From assembly GCF_002900095.1 (NCBI RefSeq), contig NZ_LLKN01000003.1, forward strand, positions 1 to 64,000: 64,000 bases of DNA. Reading direction: 5' to 3'. A model generated the notes under the pieces. That model was not told the DNA's origin. It was given only the letters and a program-made list of their open reading frames with translations, and ran no database searches. Both the position numbers and the translations under genes were made by a program. Position 1 is the stretch's first letter; every line of letters starts with the position of its first letter. Of the stretch, positions 38,301 through 45,767 are shown piece by piece. The stretch comes from Salegentibacter mishustinae (GTDB taxonomy: Bacteria; Bacteroidota; Bacteroidia; Flavobacteriales; Flavobacteriaceae).

Positions 38301-39965
38301 AGTGGATTTACTTCTGGTTCTCAGTTTCCAATTGGCACGAACACTGTAACTTTTACGGCTACCGATACTTCTGGAAATACTTCCCAATGCAGCTTTGATA
38401 TCATAGTTGAAGATACTGAAGATCCAACTTTAGAATGCCCATCAGATATTGTAAGAAGTACTGATAGTGGAATTTGCGGTGCTATTGTAGAGTTTGAAAT
38501 TCCAGAAGGTTTTGACAATTCAGGTAATGTAACCGTAGAACAAACCGAGGGTCTGGCTTCGGGAGAAGTATTTCCAGTAGGAACTACTACCATAACTTTT
38601 ACCGCTTCTGATGAAGCTGGAAATACAGTAAGCTGCAGCTTCGAAATAACTGTAGTTGATGATGAAGCTCCGGTTATTGAAGATAAAAATGATATTACGC
38701 TATATACCGATCCTGATTTATGCGGTGCTATTGTAGACTACGAGATTCCTTCTGCTACTGATGAATGTGGATTAGAAAGTATAGAACTCACAGAAGGTTT
38801 GGCTCCTGGGTCTGAATTTCTCTTAGGAGAAACCAGAGTAACCTATACCGCAATTGATGTGAATGGTAATTCGGTAAATTCGAGTTTTACAGTTACTGTT
38901 ATAGATAATGAAGCTCCGGTGATTGCCTGTCCGGAAGATATACAATTAAACGTTGAGTTTGGAACTGAGACTGTTGTAGTGAATTATGCTACTATTTCAG
39001 CTACAGATAATTGTTCAGAAACAAGTATAGAACTAATTGAAGGTTATACGTCTGGAGCAGAATTTCCTGTAGGAGAAACTATCGTGACTTATGAAGTTAC
39101 TGATGCTTCAGGAAATACGGCGAGCTGTTCTTTTACAGTTATCGTAGAAGAAGAGCCGGAAGAAACTCCGCCTGCACCAACTGCTCCACAAGTTGATTTA
39201 ATTCAGCCTGACTGTGTTACACCAACCGGTGTAATCCTTATTAATACTGAAGCCGGACTTACTTATAGTATTGACGGTGAAAACTATGTAGCAGTAGAGG
39301 AATTTACAGAGCTTGAACCGGGAACCTATCAGGTAACCGCAAAAGATGAATTTGATCAGATTTCAGAAGCTACTACAGTAACATTGGAAGAACCAATAGC
39401 CAGTGATATTGAAACCAGCACAATTAGTCTTTGTATAGACGACTCTACTTTTGATCTTTTTGAACTGCTTCAAGGCGAATATGACACTTCAGGAGTTTGG
39501 GTAGATACCGAAGAAACGGGAGCATTAGCCCAGGGCTTTATTGACCCGGCAATGTTAGCAATCGGTTCCTATACTTTTGAATATCAACTAAACAATGGTA
39601 TTTGTGATTCTACTACAGAGGTTACTGTTTCCATAAACGATGATTGTGTAGTATTGCCTTGTAGCCTGGAAGATATTCGATCGAGTATTTCAAAGGCTGT
39701 AACTCCAAATGGTGATAATCGCAACGATTACTTTACCATAGATTTTGCCAGTGAATGTGGATTCACTTACGACCTGATGATCTTTAACCGATGGGGTAAT
39801 AAAATTTATGAAGCCACAAACTATCAAAACGATTGGGATGGCTATTCAACTAATTCGGCAACAAGTTCTAACCAATTGCCATCAGGAACATACTTCTATA
39901 TTCTGGAAATTAGAAATAGCGGCTTTGACCCAATACAAGGTTACATCTATTTAGGAACAAAATAA
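29352..39965 (+). CDS. Giant repeat adhesin, SprB-like, T9SS type B signal
   Basis: A 3537-residue surface protein. Residues 1-32 form a signal peptide (ending GTNAQ). An N-terminal region of about 340 residues is followed by a DUF11-like beta domain (EEISYKIELKNKGTENI, near 395) and mixed beta modules. Residues 893-1877 are twelve 82-83-residue SprB-type repeats, flanked by one diverged copy on each side. Residues about 1953-3269 are 16 HYR modules of about 82 residues. One more SprB-like module precedes the C-terminal 85 residues (AVTPNGDNRNDYF, FNRWGNKIYEA, SGTYFYILEI), the gliding-motility-associated type B sorting domain. It should be secreted by the type IX system and used in adhesion or gliding. 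sprF-like and ompA-like genes follow at once. Strongly acidic composition. Confidence 0.92.
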   Translation: MEKNYLKANFINLKFSIAIFSLFFISLGTNAQVVKEFQQRTSTYSSSKKIYNIKGDFTMIGNTNLSLWSYGNNTNNSNNYMIFVDEDNDDSTDNSSAAVLEFSNENGADPNCSNIVFAGLYWSGRTDNSSTTNDKRKIKVKGPNSNGYQTFTANQNDILYPGPSNMYAAYAEVTDLVRSNGTGEYWVADMALTQGNGGATGYYGGWGMIVIYENSQMNWRDVTIFDGYAHVEGNTVANYQLPVSGFNTAQSGPVNMKMGIMAGEGDVGIAGDYFQIKKNNNNSWLSLSHDQNSTNNFFNSSIENNGTNRTPNLSNNTGIDISMFNIPNQGNSVIANNQTSTTFRYGSTQDTYSIFSIAMSVDAYIPEIEGITSLTEINSNTAGNPPYSVEPGEEISYKIELKNKGTENIEDVKVVVPVPYNVDYVNNSLNTNFYFSPIPSTNNVYFDPTLGATGSIVWEISELPLATNTNDVLADLSVSFKVTENCTILSNACPGYDVITFNGNISGRGAITGTTFENKDLIRGYETEGACLGEPITSPFEISVDASSFRAENCGNSDEARRFIYCNREEPIKISEINSGFPSGTRFYNESPVDINSEEYTINNPIPNTTGSTEYYAIIPGAEDCAIPFTVEITSISTVPDTENITYCLNEEANPLDATASNTNYDLYYYTSETDTTPEMQIIPSTSQAGEFTYYVAEGESASCISPNKAEIKVKVLGIPEVAAPQNLNPDACGTELIDKTIPEISSEFTLISSQLFEELGGSIPGDADIDAIEYRDEVVQSNPIIYNRVFKISYECGSFELTQQITLNDLRDSLNPEFTITQPTCENVAGKIEVISNNASSYSLDGENFQSSNIFTGLVPGNYVVYVQNETGCVSGASEQIEIVQNLGNPGTPLAKVSQQPSCDDTTATISVTTEAGISYTLLDENQDPLTNSISNGTFSGLSAGKYFIQASNGDCEAISEVLEIEENLGTPGALVAEVSQQPTCEDTTGTISVTTEAGISYTLLDENQDLLTNSISNGTFSGLSAGKYFVQASNGDCEAVSEVLEIEENLGIPGAPLAEVSEQPTCEDTTGTISVTTEAGISYTLLDENQDPLTNSIANETFAGLPAGTYFVKASNGDCEVVSEVLEIEENLGTPGAPVAEVSQQPTCEDTTGTISVTTEAGISYTLLDENQDPLTNSIANGTFSGLSAGKYFVHASNGDCEAISEVLEIEENLGTPEAPVVEVSQQPTCEDTTGTISVTTEAGISYTLLDENRDPLTNSIANGTFSGLSAGKYFVQATNGDCEAVSEVLEIEENLGTPGAPVAEVSQQPSCEDTTGTISVTTEAGISYTLLDENQNPLANVIANGNFSGLSAGTYFVKASNGDCEAISEALEILKNEGSPNQPQANVSQQPSCDYTTGTISVTTKAGISYTLLDENQEPLTNSIANNTFSDLYAGKYFVEASNGDCEAVSEALVITKNLGTPNQPQANVSQQPTCEDTTGTISVTTEPGISYTLLDENQDPLTNSIANGNFSGVSAGKYFVQASNGDCEAASEVLEIFKNLGTPEVPVAEVSQQPTCEDPTGTISVTTEQGISYTLLDENQNPLTINSLANGAFSGLSAGKYFVQASNGDCEAISEVLEIEENLGTPGAPLAEVSQQPTCEDTTGTISVSTETGISYILLDENQDPLTNSISNGTFSGLSTGKYFVQASNGDCEAVSEVLEIEENLGTPGAPLAEVSQQPTCEDTTGTISVTTEAGISYTLLDKNQDPLTNSIANGTFAGLSTGKYFVQASNGDCEAISEVLEIEENLGTPGAPLAEVSQQPTCEDTTGTISVTTEAGISYTLLDENRDPLTKSIANGTFSGLSAGKYFVQATNGDCEAISEALEIIENKGAPIAPVITSITNTTCSLNNGIIEFEVIEDLTFILKDSQQNEYSHENGSFTDLASGVYYLVAKNNDCEAKTEVTIDAINDDQAPEIAQLNDISVNTDQGICGAMVSFEAPEATDNCGIESVVLTEGLEPGSEFPLGSTTVTYTATDNAGNTATSSFKVIVIDNEAPVITCIDNIVVNSAEGKDFAIVDFNDATATDNCEVTVTQTAGPASGSEFPLGTTTITFEAEDKAGNVSECSFTITVNDAEAPSLECPENISQPNDADICGAIVSFETPIGFDNSGEVEVVQTSGQPSGSEFPVGISAIEFTATDAEGNTATCSFTIEITDDEAPKIAQLNDISVNTDQGICGAVVNFELPEASDNCGIESVILTEGLEPGSEFPLGSTTVTYTATDNAGNTATSSFKVIVTDNEAPVITCIDNIIVNAAEGQDFAIVDFNDATATDNCEVTVTQIAGPVSGSEFPLGTTTITFEAEDKAGNVSECSFTITVNDAEAPTLECPENISQPNNADICGAIVSFETPTGFDNSGEVEVVQTSGLPSGSEFPVGISTIEFTATDAEGNTATCSFTIEITDDQAPEITQLNDISVNTDEGICGAVVNFDIPEATDNCGIESVILTEGLEPGSEFPLGSTTVTYTASDNAGNTATSSFKVIVTDNEAPVITCIDNIVTNAAEGKDFAIVNFNDATATDNCEVTVTQTAGPASGSEFPLGTTTITFEAEDKAGNVSECSFTITVKDSEAPTLECPENISQPNDADICGAIVSFETPTGFDNSGEVEVVQTSGLASGSEFPAGISTIEFTATDAEGNSATCSFTIEITDDEAPEITELNDISVNTDEGICGAMVSFEAPEATDNCSIESVILTEGLEPGSEFPLGSTTVTYTATDNAGNTATSSFKVIVTDNEAPVIAAVETINISSDENTCGAMIEIITPSATDNCSVGNVIGTRDDNQALDSEYPVGNTTITWTVTDDNGNEAEPVIQTVTVNDNEIPVIANVEAINTTADADSCGAMIAVTAPQASDNCSVGMVNGTRDDSQSLDAEYPVGITTITWTVTDHNGNQAVPVIQTVTVTDNQAPVIECPENMIFSTESGVAFATVNFENPLASDNCEVNVEQTSGFTSGSQFPIGTNTVTFTATDTSGNTSQCSFDIIVEDTEDPTLECPSDIVRSTDSGICGAIVEFEIPEGFDNSGNVTVEQTEGLASGEVFPVGTTTITFTASDEAGNTVSCSFEITVVDDEAPVIEDKNDITLYTDPDLCGAIVDYEIPSATDECGLESIELTEGLAPGSEFLLGETRVTYTAIDVNGNSVNSSFTVTVIDNEAPVIACPEDIQLNVEFGTETVVVNYATISATDNCSETSIELIEGYTSGAEFPVGETIVTYEVTDASGNTASCSFTVIVEEEPEETPPAPTAPQVDLIQPDCVTPTGVILINTEAGLTYSIDGENYVAVEEFTELEPGTYQVTAKDEFDQISEATTVTLEEPIASDIETSTISLCIDDSTFDLFELLQGEYDTSGVWVDTEETGALAQGFIDPAMLAIGSYTFEYQLNNGICDSTTEVTVSINDDCVVLPCSLEDIRSSISKAVTPNGDNRNDYFTIDFASECGFTYDLMIFNRWGNKIYEATNYQNDWDGYSTNSATSSNQLPSGTYFYILEIRNSGFDPIQGYIYLGTK
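32028..34982 (+). repeat. Twelve tandem 246-bp repeats in the adhesin gene
   Basis: Twelve units of 246 bases (one has 249), each encoding a module that begins near VAEVSQQPTCEDTTG and ends EVLEIEENLGTPG, with conserved Cys in PTCED and NGDCE. Total length 2955 = 12 x 246 + 3. Units 6-8 are the most diverged (QPQANVSQQP); the rest are nearly identical at the DNA level. Confidence 0.93.
35208..37412 (+). repeat. Three tandem 735-bp HYR super-repeats
   Basis: Three copies of exactly 735 bases start at 35208, 35943 and 36678, each encoding three different HYR modules (openings APEIAQLNDISV, APVITCIDNIV, APTLECPENIS). A fourth copy begins at 37413 but keeps only its first module before diverging. 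The equal lengths and near-identical sequence point to recent duplication or gene conversion. Confidence 0.92.
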
Positions 39966-39977
39966 AAACAGAAAACT

Positions 39978-40889
39978 ATGAAATACTTATACCTACTCCT
40001 ATTCTGTCTTATGTTTTCCATATCTGGTTCAGCGCAGCAATTGCCGCAGTTTACCCAGTATATGTATAATACTATATCTATAAATCCAGCTTATGCCGGG
40101 AGCAGGGACGGGTTTTCTATAACTGCTTTAAATCGTAATCAATGGGCCGGAGTTAGCGGAGCGCCAAATACGCAAACGCTCTCTGTACATTCCCCACTTA
40201 CAAACGATAAGGTAGGTCTTGGGCTTTCAATAATTAACGATAAAACCGGTTACGAGAATTATACCTATGCTTACGGAGATTTTGCTTATCGTCTAGATTT
40301 CAGCAATGACATCTCTCTGGCAATGGGTTTAAAGGCAGGAATGAGTTACTATAACCTGGATCGGGAATTATTTACCGATCAGCAGGTTTTGAATGATCCA
40401 TTCTTTGAAGATAGATTCAATAAATGGACTCCCAATTTTGGGATTGGTTTCTATCTTTCTTCCCAAAAATGGTATGTGGGCGCATCTGCTCCTAAGCTAA
40501 TTAACAACAACAATCACGAGTATAGTGAGTTTTTAGCCATGGAACAAATTCATTATTATCTTACCGGGGGATATGTTTTTGATTTGAATGAAAACCTGAA
40601 ATTCAGGCCAACTTCTTTGCTAAAAATGACTAGCGGTGCCCCGCTTTCTGTAGATTTTTCAGGAACAATGATCTTCAACGAGAAATTTTACCTGGGAGCC
40701 AACTGGCGAATAGATGACGCTTTGGGCGCATTTCTGGATGTAGAACTTTTTGACGGGTTTAGAGCTGGTTATGCCTACGAATATTCAATTTCAGATATTA
40801 GACCATACACCTCTGGATCGCACGAGATATTACTTATTTATGAGTTCAGATTCCAGAAAACCCGATATAAATCTCCACGATTCTTCTAA
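39978..40889 (+). CDS. PorP/SprF family type IX secretion-associated membrane protein
   Basis: A 303-residue outer-membrane protein of the PorP/SprF family. After a signal peptide ending GSAQQ comes the family hallmark LPQFTQYMYNTISINPAYAGS (seen as QFTQYMYNT and INPAYAGS), then alternating beta strands ending in a typical C-terminal FRF. SprF is needed for secretion of its neighbour SprB, and proteins with type B C-termini tend to pair with a SprF-like partner encoded downstream; the 12-base gap to the adhesin gene fits that exactly. It is not the core PorP of the secretion machine, since no porK-N cluster is near. Confidence 0.92.
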   Translation: MKYLYLLLFCLMFSISGSAQQLPQFTQYMYNTISINPAYAGSRDGFSITALNRNQWAGVSGAPNTQTLSVHSPLTNDKVGLGLSIINDKTGYENYTYAYGDFAYRLDFSNDISLAMGLKAGMSYYNLDRELFTDQQVLNDPFFEDRFNKWTPNFGIGFYLSSQKWYVGASAPKLINNNNHEYSEFLAMEQIHYYLTGGYVFDLNENLKFRPTSLLKMTSGAPLSVDFSGTMIFNEKFYLGANWRIDDALGAFLDVELFDGFRAGYAYEYSISDIRPYTSGSHEILLIYEFRFQKTRYKSPRFF

Positions 40890-40906
40890 AACAAACGCTG
40901 CTAATT

Positions 40907-42769
40907 ATGAAAAAACTATACTATTTAAGCCTATTTTTCTTCGTGTTTAGCATATCGTTACAGGCACAATACGGCAAACAAAAAAGGGCAGATAAACTTT
41001 ATAATAACCTGGCTTATGTGGAAGCGGTAGAGGTCTATAAAGAACTTATCGAGAACGACTATAACACCAGGGAAAACAGGTTAAAGCTGGCCGAGACTTA
41101 TATGAAATTAAGAAGTCCCGAAAATGCCGTTTTCTATTACGAGGACATCTTGGAGGATTCTACAAATATTTCTGCAGAATATTATTATGAATATGCCCAG
41201 GCTTTAAGAGGCGCCAAAAGATATGAGGAATCTCGCGAATGGTTACAAAAATACCTGGAGAGCAACGGGGAAGCTTCAGCTGAAGCCAACAAAATGCTAG
41301 ATAGAAACAGTCCTAAAATTAAAACTACCTATACACTTAAAAAAAGCGACTTTAATTCAGATTTTAGTGATTTTGGAGCTGTAAAACACGAGGGGAAAAC
41401 CTACTTCGTTTCAGCTAGAAATTCGGAAAATTCAGAAAAAGAATATTCATGGAATGAAGAGCCATTTTTAGATGTTTATCAATTAAATTCTAATGCTGAG
41501 GTCTCTCCTATTTCCGGAGAGATTAATACTAAATTACATGATGGTCCTATAAGTTTTGGCCAGGAGGGCGAAACGCTGTATTTCACTCGTAACAACTACT
41601 ATAAAGATAAGGAAGGGAAACGGGATAAAGAAGCTACTAATCATTTAAAGATCTATTCAGCTCAAAAATCGGGAAATAGTTGGGTGAATATTCAGGAATT
41701 ACCAATAAATAACAATGAATATTCCGTAGGGCATCCGTCGGTATCACCAGATGGGAAAACCCTTTATTTCACTTCCAATATGCCGGGTGGCAAAGGTGGA
41801 ACCGATCTTTATAAAGTTTCCATAAATGGCAATAATAGCTTTGGGAATCCAGAAAACCTGGGAGATTTAATTAATACCGCTGAAGACGAAAGCTTTCCCT
41901 TTATAGATGAAGACGAGATGCTTTATTTTTCTTCAACCGGGCACGGTGGGTATGGTTTAGCCGATATCTATAAAATAGATTTGAATGCTGAAAATCCTCA
42001 AATTATCAACTTGGGAGAAACCATAAATAGCAACTTAGATGATTTTAGTTATTTCAGGGAAACTAATAGCAATGCCGGATTTATAGCTTCAAACCGTGAT
42101 GGGTCAGATAATATCTATGGATTCAACCAGTTGCTGCCTTTGATTTTAAAAGGAAAAGTAACCGATGCTGTAAATGGAAATCCTATTGCGCAGGCTACGA
42201 TTAGGCTCTTTAATGAAAATAACGAGCAAATCGCTTTTCTAGAATCTGATGAGGATGGAAATTATAAAACAACGGTGAATAGAAATATGGAAATTCCGTT
42301 GGAAGCAAAACAAATTGAATATAAAAATTTCAATGCTACTTTGAATACTAGCAATATGCAAGATTTAGAAGAAATGGAGTATAATATTGTCCTTCAACCA
42401 GTGGCCGATGTAGAGTATCTTGCTGAAATAAATAACATTTACTTCGATTTTGATAAGAGTAACATTAGGCCAGACGCGGCAAAAGAACTTGATAAACTTG
42501 TAAAACTTATGCGCGACGAGTATCCCGATCTTGTAATTGAAGTTGGATCGCATACCGATAAGCGCGGAAGCGAAGCTTATAATGAAGCTTTAGCCAAACG
42601 AAGAGCACAATCCACTCGAGACTATTTAATCGAGCAAGGAATTGCTAAAAATCGTATTAAAGAGCAAGGCTACGGGGAGCGCCAACCTGCAATAGAATGC
42701 GATAGGTGTTCCAAAAAGCAACATCAACTAAATCGCCGTTCTATGTTTAGCGTGGTGAATATGAATTAA
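40907..42769 (+). CDS. OmpA family protein with TPR and PD40 repeats
   Basis: A 620-residue envelope protein. Signal peptide 1-20 (ending LQAQ), tetratricopeptide-like helices at about 25-130, WD40-like PD40 beta-propeller blades at about 200-400 (SPDGKTLYFTSNMPGG, DEDEMLYFSSTGHGG), a carboxypeptidase-regulatory-like beta domain at about 410-480 (LKGKVTDAVNGNPI), and a C-terminal OmpA peptidoglycan-binding domain (FDFDKSNIRPDAAKEL, GSHTDKRGSEAYNE). Such proteins commonly end adhesin-SprF loci in Flavobacteriaceae and may tie the surface complex to the cell wall. It is the last gene of the operon, 17 bases after the sprF-like gene. Confidence 0.92.
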   Translation: MKKLYYLSLFFFVFSISLQAQYGKQKRADKLYNNLAYVEAVEVYKELIENDYNTRENRLKLAETYMKLRSPENAVFYYEDILEDSTNISAEYYYEYAQALRGAKRYEESREWLQKYLESNGEASAEANKMLDRNSPKIKTTYTLKKSDFNSDFSDFGAVKHEGKTYFVSARNSENSEKEYSWNEEPFLDVYQLNSNAEVSPISGEINTKLHDGPISFGQEGETLYFTRNNYYKDKEGKRDKEATNHLKIYSAQKSGNSWVNIQELPINNNEYSVGHPSVSPDGKTLYFTSNMPGGKGGTDLYKVSINGNNSFGNPENLGDLINTAEDESFPFIDEDEMLYFSSTGHGGYGLADIYKIDLNAENPQIINLGETINSNLDDFSYFRETNSNAGFIASNRDGSDNIYGFNQLLPLILKGKVTDAVNGNPIAQATIRLFNENNEQIAFLESDEDGNYKTTVNRNMEIPLEAKQIEYKNFNATLNTSNMQDLEEMEYNIVLQPVADVEYLAEINNIYFDFDKSNIRPDAAKELDKLVKLMRDEYPDLVIEVGSHTDKRGSEAYNEALAKRRAQSTRDYLIEQGIAKNRIKEQGYGERQPAIECDRCSKKQHQLNRRSMFSVVNMN

Positions 42770-42790
42770 AGATTAGGTTTTTTTTAAATA

Positions 42791-42823
42791 AAAAAAGGTT
42801 CAGCGCAATGCTGAACCTTTTTT
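42791..42823. terminator. Bidirectional terminator ending the adhesin operon
   Basis: Perfect 14-base arms AAAAAAGGTTCAGC and GCTGAACCTTTTTT with a five-base loop, between the OmpA gene and the convergent CAP gene. Confidence 0.93.
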
Positions 42824-42850
42824 GCTTAATCAATCTATGAAAAACAAAAT

Positions 42851-43357
42851 TTACTTTCTTATAAAGATATTGGTGAAATAATTACGTCCATTTTCATCGT
42901 CTAACACAGATACTCCAAAGTGGGAATGATTTCCTTCAATGTTTTCTTTATGACCTTTACTGTTTAACCAGGCCTTCACCACAGCATCAGCAGTGCGGTA
43001 TCCATAACCTACATTTTCACTAACAGCTTTGGCTCCTACAGTTTTTACTAAATTTTCATAACGAACTCCAAAATTATCGTGGCTCACTTCCCCTACTTCA
43101 AGCATATAATAATTATGAGATTCTGCTTCAACTGAAATTTCAGCTATAGGTGCAAGAGGTGCAAGATCTAAACTTTTTCTATGTTCATTTACCAAAGTTA
43201 GAATTTCAGTCTCAATTGCAGAATAATCGAAATTAACTTTTTCTTTAGCAGTATGATTGTAGGAATTTACTTCTTCTTCGATGCTTTCCTTTGCACAAGA
43301 AACCGTTGAAACAGCAAGCAAAAGAAGCATTATAAACCTTAGTGTACTTTTTCTCAT
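42851..43357 (-). CDS. CAP domain (SCP/PR-1, YkwD-like) lipoprotein
   Basis: A 168-residue lipoprotein: signal segment with lipobox VSTVSC (Cys about 21), then a short linker and a CAP domain (about 45-168) with LVNEHRKSLDLAPLAP, SENVGYGY and the closing region GHKENIEGNHSHFGVSV. CAP proteins are secreted, with varied and often unknown roles. It is convergent with the OmpA gene. The 180 bases upstream hold a hairpin built from AAATGCATA/TATGCATTT (43407-43430). Confidence 0.88.
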   Translation of the reverse strand: MRKSTLRFIMLLLLAVSTVSCAKESIEEEVNSYNHTAKEKVNFDYSAIETEILTLVNEHRKSLDLAPLAPIAEISVEAESHNYYMLEVGEVSHDNFGVRYENLVKTVGAKAVSENVGYGYRTADAVVKAWLNSKGHKENIEGNHSHFGVSVLDDENGRNYFTNIFIRK

Positions 43358-43537
43358 AGTTAATCATGTTAGACTGGGAAGTTAAAAGTACACTTTTTAT
43401 CGACTAAATGCATATTCAATTATGCATTTCATCGATTTTATCTGTTTTTTAACAGAAATAGTAGGATTAACCCTACTGAAAATGAGCAGAATAAAATTTA
43501 ATACGTTAAAAATGTAGGTGTAAAAAAAGAAAAAGTG

Positions 43538-44446
43538 TTATTCAAAGATAAAAACCTTCCCGTCATCGGCTAAATCAACCTCCGGAAATATAGTTGCGGC
43601 TTCTTCTCTAAATAAATTAATATTAGCATATCGGGTAGAATAATGGCCTAGAATAAGTTGCTTCACTCCGGCTTCTTTGGCAATTAGCGCAGCTTCTTTA
43701 GCTGTACTGTGTTTGGTTGGAAAGGCTAATTGAGCTTTGTCCTCAAGAAAAGTAGATTCATGGTATAAAACCGTAGCACCACTAATTTGTGGAATCATCT
43801 TTTGGTTAAAAGCAGTATCACTGCAATAAGCATAGCTCTTGGTTGGCTCGGGATCTGCAGTAACAAGATGGTTGGGAATTAGCTCTCCAGATTCTGAGGT
43901 GACGTCCTTTCCTTTTTTTATACTTTTAAATAAAGAAACGTCAATATTATAGCTAACGGCTTTATCTATAAGTAATTTGCGATCTCCCGGCTTTTCTTTA
44001 AAGAGAAATCCGTTGGTATAAATTCTATGTATCAGGGGAATAGTTTCTACACTAAGTTTTTCATCTTCATAAATAACCTGCGGTTCCTTACTCTCAAGTT
44101 CATGAAAGTAAAGTGGGTAATTGGTCCAGGAATTAGATAATTTTAACTGAAGCGTAATAATCTCCTTTATTCCTTTTGGGCCATAAACATGCAACTCGTT
44201 TTCCCTATTTAAAAGCCTAAAAGTTGAAATAAGACCTACAAGACCGTAACAGTGGTCCCCGTGCAGGTGGGAAATAAAGATATGTTTTATCTTATTAAAC
44301 TTTATTTTGTTTCGTCTTAGTTGTACCTGGGTTCCTTCACCGCAATCTATCAAAAACAATTCGTTTTTCATTTCCAGCACCTGGGAAGTAGGATTGGTAA
44401 AACTACGCGGGGTAGCGGCATAACAACCAAGAATATTAAGCTTCAT
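43538..44446 (-). CDS. rnz: Ribonuclease Z (tRNA 3' endonuclease)
   Basis: A 302-residue metallo-beta-lactamase-fold nuclease that trims tRNA 3' trailers. The zinc motif is HLHGDHCYGL (about 60-69, with SHLHGDH), further ligands lie in AYCSDTAFN and LILGHYSTRY. Length fits the short RNase Z form. It is the last gene of a leftward group pyrR-pyrB-STAS-rnz, an order I recall from other flavobacteria. Confidence 0.94.
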   Translation of the reverse strand: MKLNILGCYAATPRSFTNPTSQVLEMKNELFLIDCGEGTQVQLRRNKIKFNKIKHIFISHLHGDHCYGLVGLISTFRLLNRENELHVYGPKGIKEIITLQLKLSNSWTNYPLYFHELESKEPQVIYEDEKLSVETIPLIHRIYTNGFLFKEKPGDRKLLIDKAVSYNIDVSLFKSIKKGKDVTSESGELIPNHLVTADPEPTKSYAYCSDTAFNQKMIPQISGATVLYHESTFLEDKAQLAFPTKHSTAKEAALIAKEAGVKQLILGHYSTRYANINLFREEAATIFPEVDLADDGKVFIFE

Positions 44447-44456
44447 ATAAAAGATT

Positions 44457-44789
44457 TTATATACCTAAATCTCTTTGAATCTCATCCATTTGAATAAGGT
44501 CTTCAGCCTCTTTTAAAGAAGGAACTACAATAATTTCCTCTGGTAGTTCATCTATGGTAACAGCATCACTTACCAAAACAAAAGATTTCTCATTCATTTG
44601 GTGAGCTTTAGAAATTTCTAAAAAACCAAGTACTTCTTCTTTTTGAAGGTTATGATAAGCCAATAGGTTAACTACAACATTTTTCTTCTCAAATTCCTCA
44701 TGCTTTTGGGTAAGTAGAGAAACAAAATCTACTACCGGAGCTTCTAATGGTTCTATTAATATATAATTTTCTTTCTCTGAAATCTTCAT
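44457..44789 (-). CDS. STAS-like small protein
   Basis: A 110-residue cytosolic protein with a beta-alpha pattern of the STAS/SpoIIAA fold (NYILIEPLEAPVVDFVSLL, NVVVNLLAYHNL, KSFVLVSDAVTIDELPEEIIVVPSLKEAEDLI in part). The DSxG-type serine of anti-sigma antagonists is not visible. Function unknown. It lies between pyrB (40-base gap) and rnz (ten-base gap) on the same strand, so it is co-transcribed with both. Confidence 0.75.
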   Translation of the reverse strand: MKISEKENYILIEPLEAPVVDFVSLLTQKHEEFEKKNVVVNLLAYHNLQKEEVLGFLEISKAHQMNEKSFVLVSDAVTIDELPEEIIVVPSLKEAEDLIQMDEIQRDLGI

Positions 44790-44829
44790 TGTGTAATTCT
44801 TTAAATTTAAACTTATAAAATCAAAGCTT

Positions 44830-45759
44830 TTAGCGGTTGATTTTTGAAGCCAGTAAATATATTACCGCCATTCTAACGGCAACCCCATTTTGAACCTGGT
44901 TTAAAATAATTGCATTTTCGGCATCGGCTACATCGCTGGTAATTTCCACTCCGCGGTTTATTGGCCCGGGATGCATTACCACAATCTCTTTATTTAAACT
45001 TTCAAGCATTTTTTTGTTCAACTGAAATTGTTGTGCATATTCCCTGGTACTTGGAAAATAGCTAATATCCATACGTTCGTTCTGCACTCTTAGCATATTG
45101 GCTACATCACACCATTCAAGAGCTTTTTTAAGATCGGTTTCCACATTTACTCCTAAAGACTCAATGTGTTTAGGTAAAAGTGTTTTTGGACCGCAAACTT
45201 TAACCTCAGCTCCTTGTAGTTTTAGTGCAAAAATATTGGAGAGTGCTACCCTACTGTGCAAGATATCTCCTACAATAACCACCTTTTTACCGGCTACTGC
45301 CCCAAGACGTTCCCTTATGGAATAAGAATCCAGCAGTGCCTGGGTGGGATGCTCATGGGCGCCGTCTCCAGCATTAATAATACTTGCTTTTACGTGACGT
45401 GAAAGAAATATACCTGCTCCGGGATTTGGATGCCGCATAACTACCATATCAACTTTCATGGATAGAATGTTGTTTACGGTATCTATTAGTGTTTCCCCTT
45501 TTTTAACCGAAGATGAAGCTGCTGAGAAATTAACAACATCTGCACTTAATCGTTTTTCGGCAAGTTCAAAAGAGAGTCTGGTTCGGGTAGAATTTTCAAA
45601 AAATAAATTAGCTATGGTAATATCTCTAAGCGAAGGGACTTTTTTAATGGGCCGGTTAATCACTTCCTTAAAATGATCTGCAGTTTTAAAAATAAGCTCA
45701 ATATCCTTCTCGTTAAGATATTTAATTCCCAGTAAGTGATCTACACTTAATTCGCTCAT
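44830..45759 (-). CDS. pyrB: Aspartate carbamoyltransferase catalytic subunit
   Basis: A 309-residue enzyme that condenses carbamoyl phosphate with aspartate, the committed step of pyrimidine synthesis. The carbamoyl-phosphate motif is FENSTRTRLSFE (about 53-64), with HPTQALLDSYSIRE and MHPGPINRGVEI further on. Length is standard for class B/C catalytic chains; no regulatory chain pyrI is nearby. It is eight bases downstream of pyrR, so expression is tied to that regulator. Confidence 0.95.
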   Translation of the reverse strand: MSELSVDHLLGIKYLNEKDIELIFKTADHFKEVINRPIKKVPSLRDITIANLFFENSTRTRLSFELAEKRLSADVVNFSAASSSVKKGETLIDTVNNILSMKVDMVVMRHPNPGAGIFLSRHVKASIINAGDGAHEHPTQALLDSYSIRERLGAVAGKKVVIVGDILHSRVALSNIFALKLQGAEVKVCGPKTLLPKHIESLGVNVETDLKKALEWCDVANMLRVQNERMDISYFPSTREYAQQFQLNKKMLESLNKEIVVMHPGPINRGVEITSDVADAENAIILNQVQNGVAVRMAVIYLLASKINR

Positions 45760-45767
45760 ATATTTAG

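Noticed and set aside
43407-43430. Hairpin AAATGCATA/TATGCATTT between rnz and the CAP gene as a terminator
   Set aside because: The stem is good but no U-run follows on the minus strand, so termination cannot be claimed.
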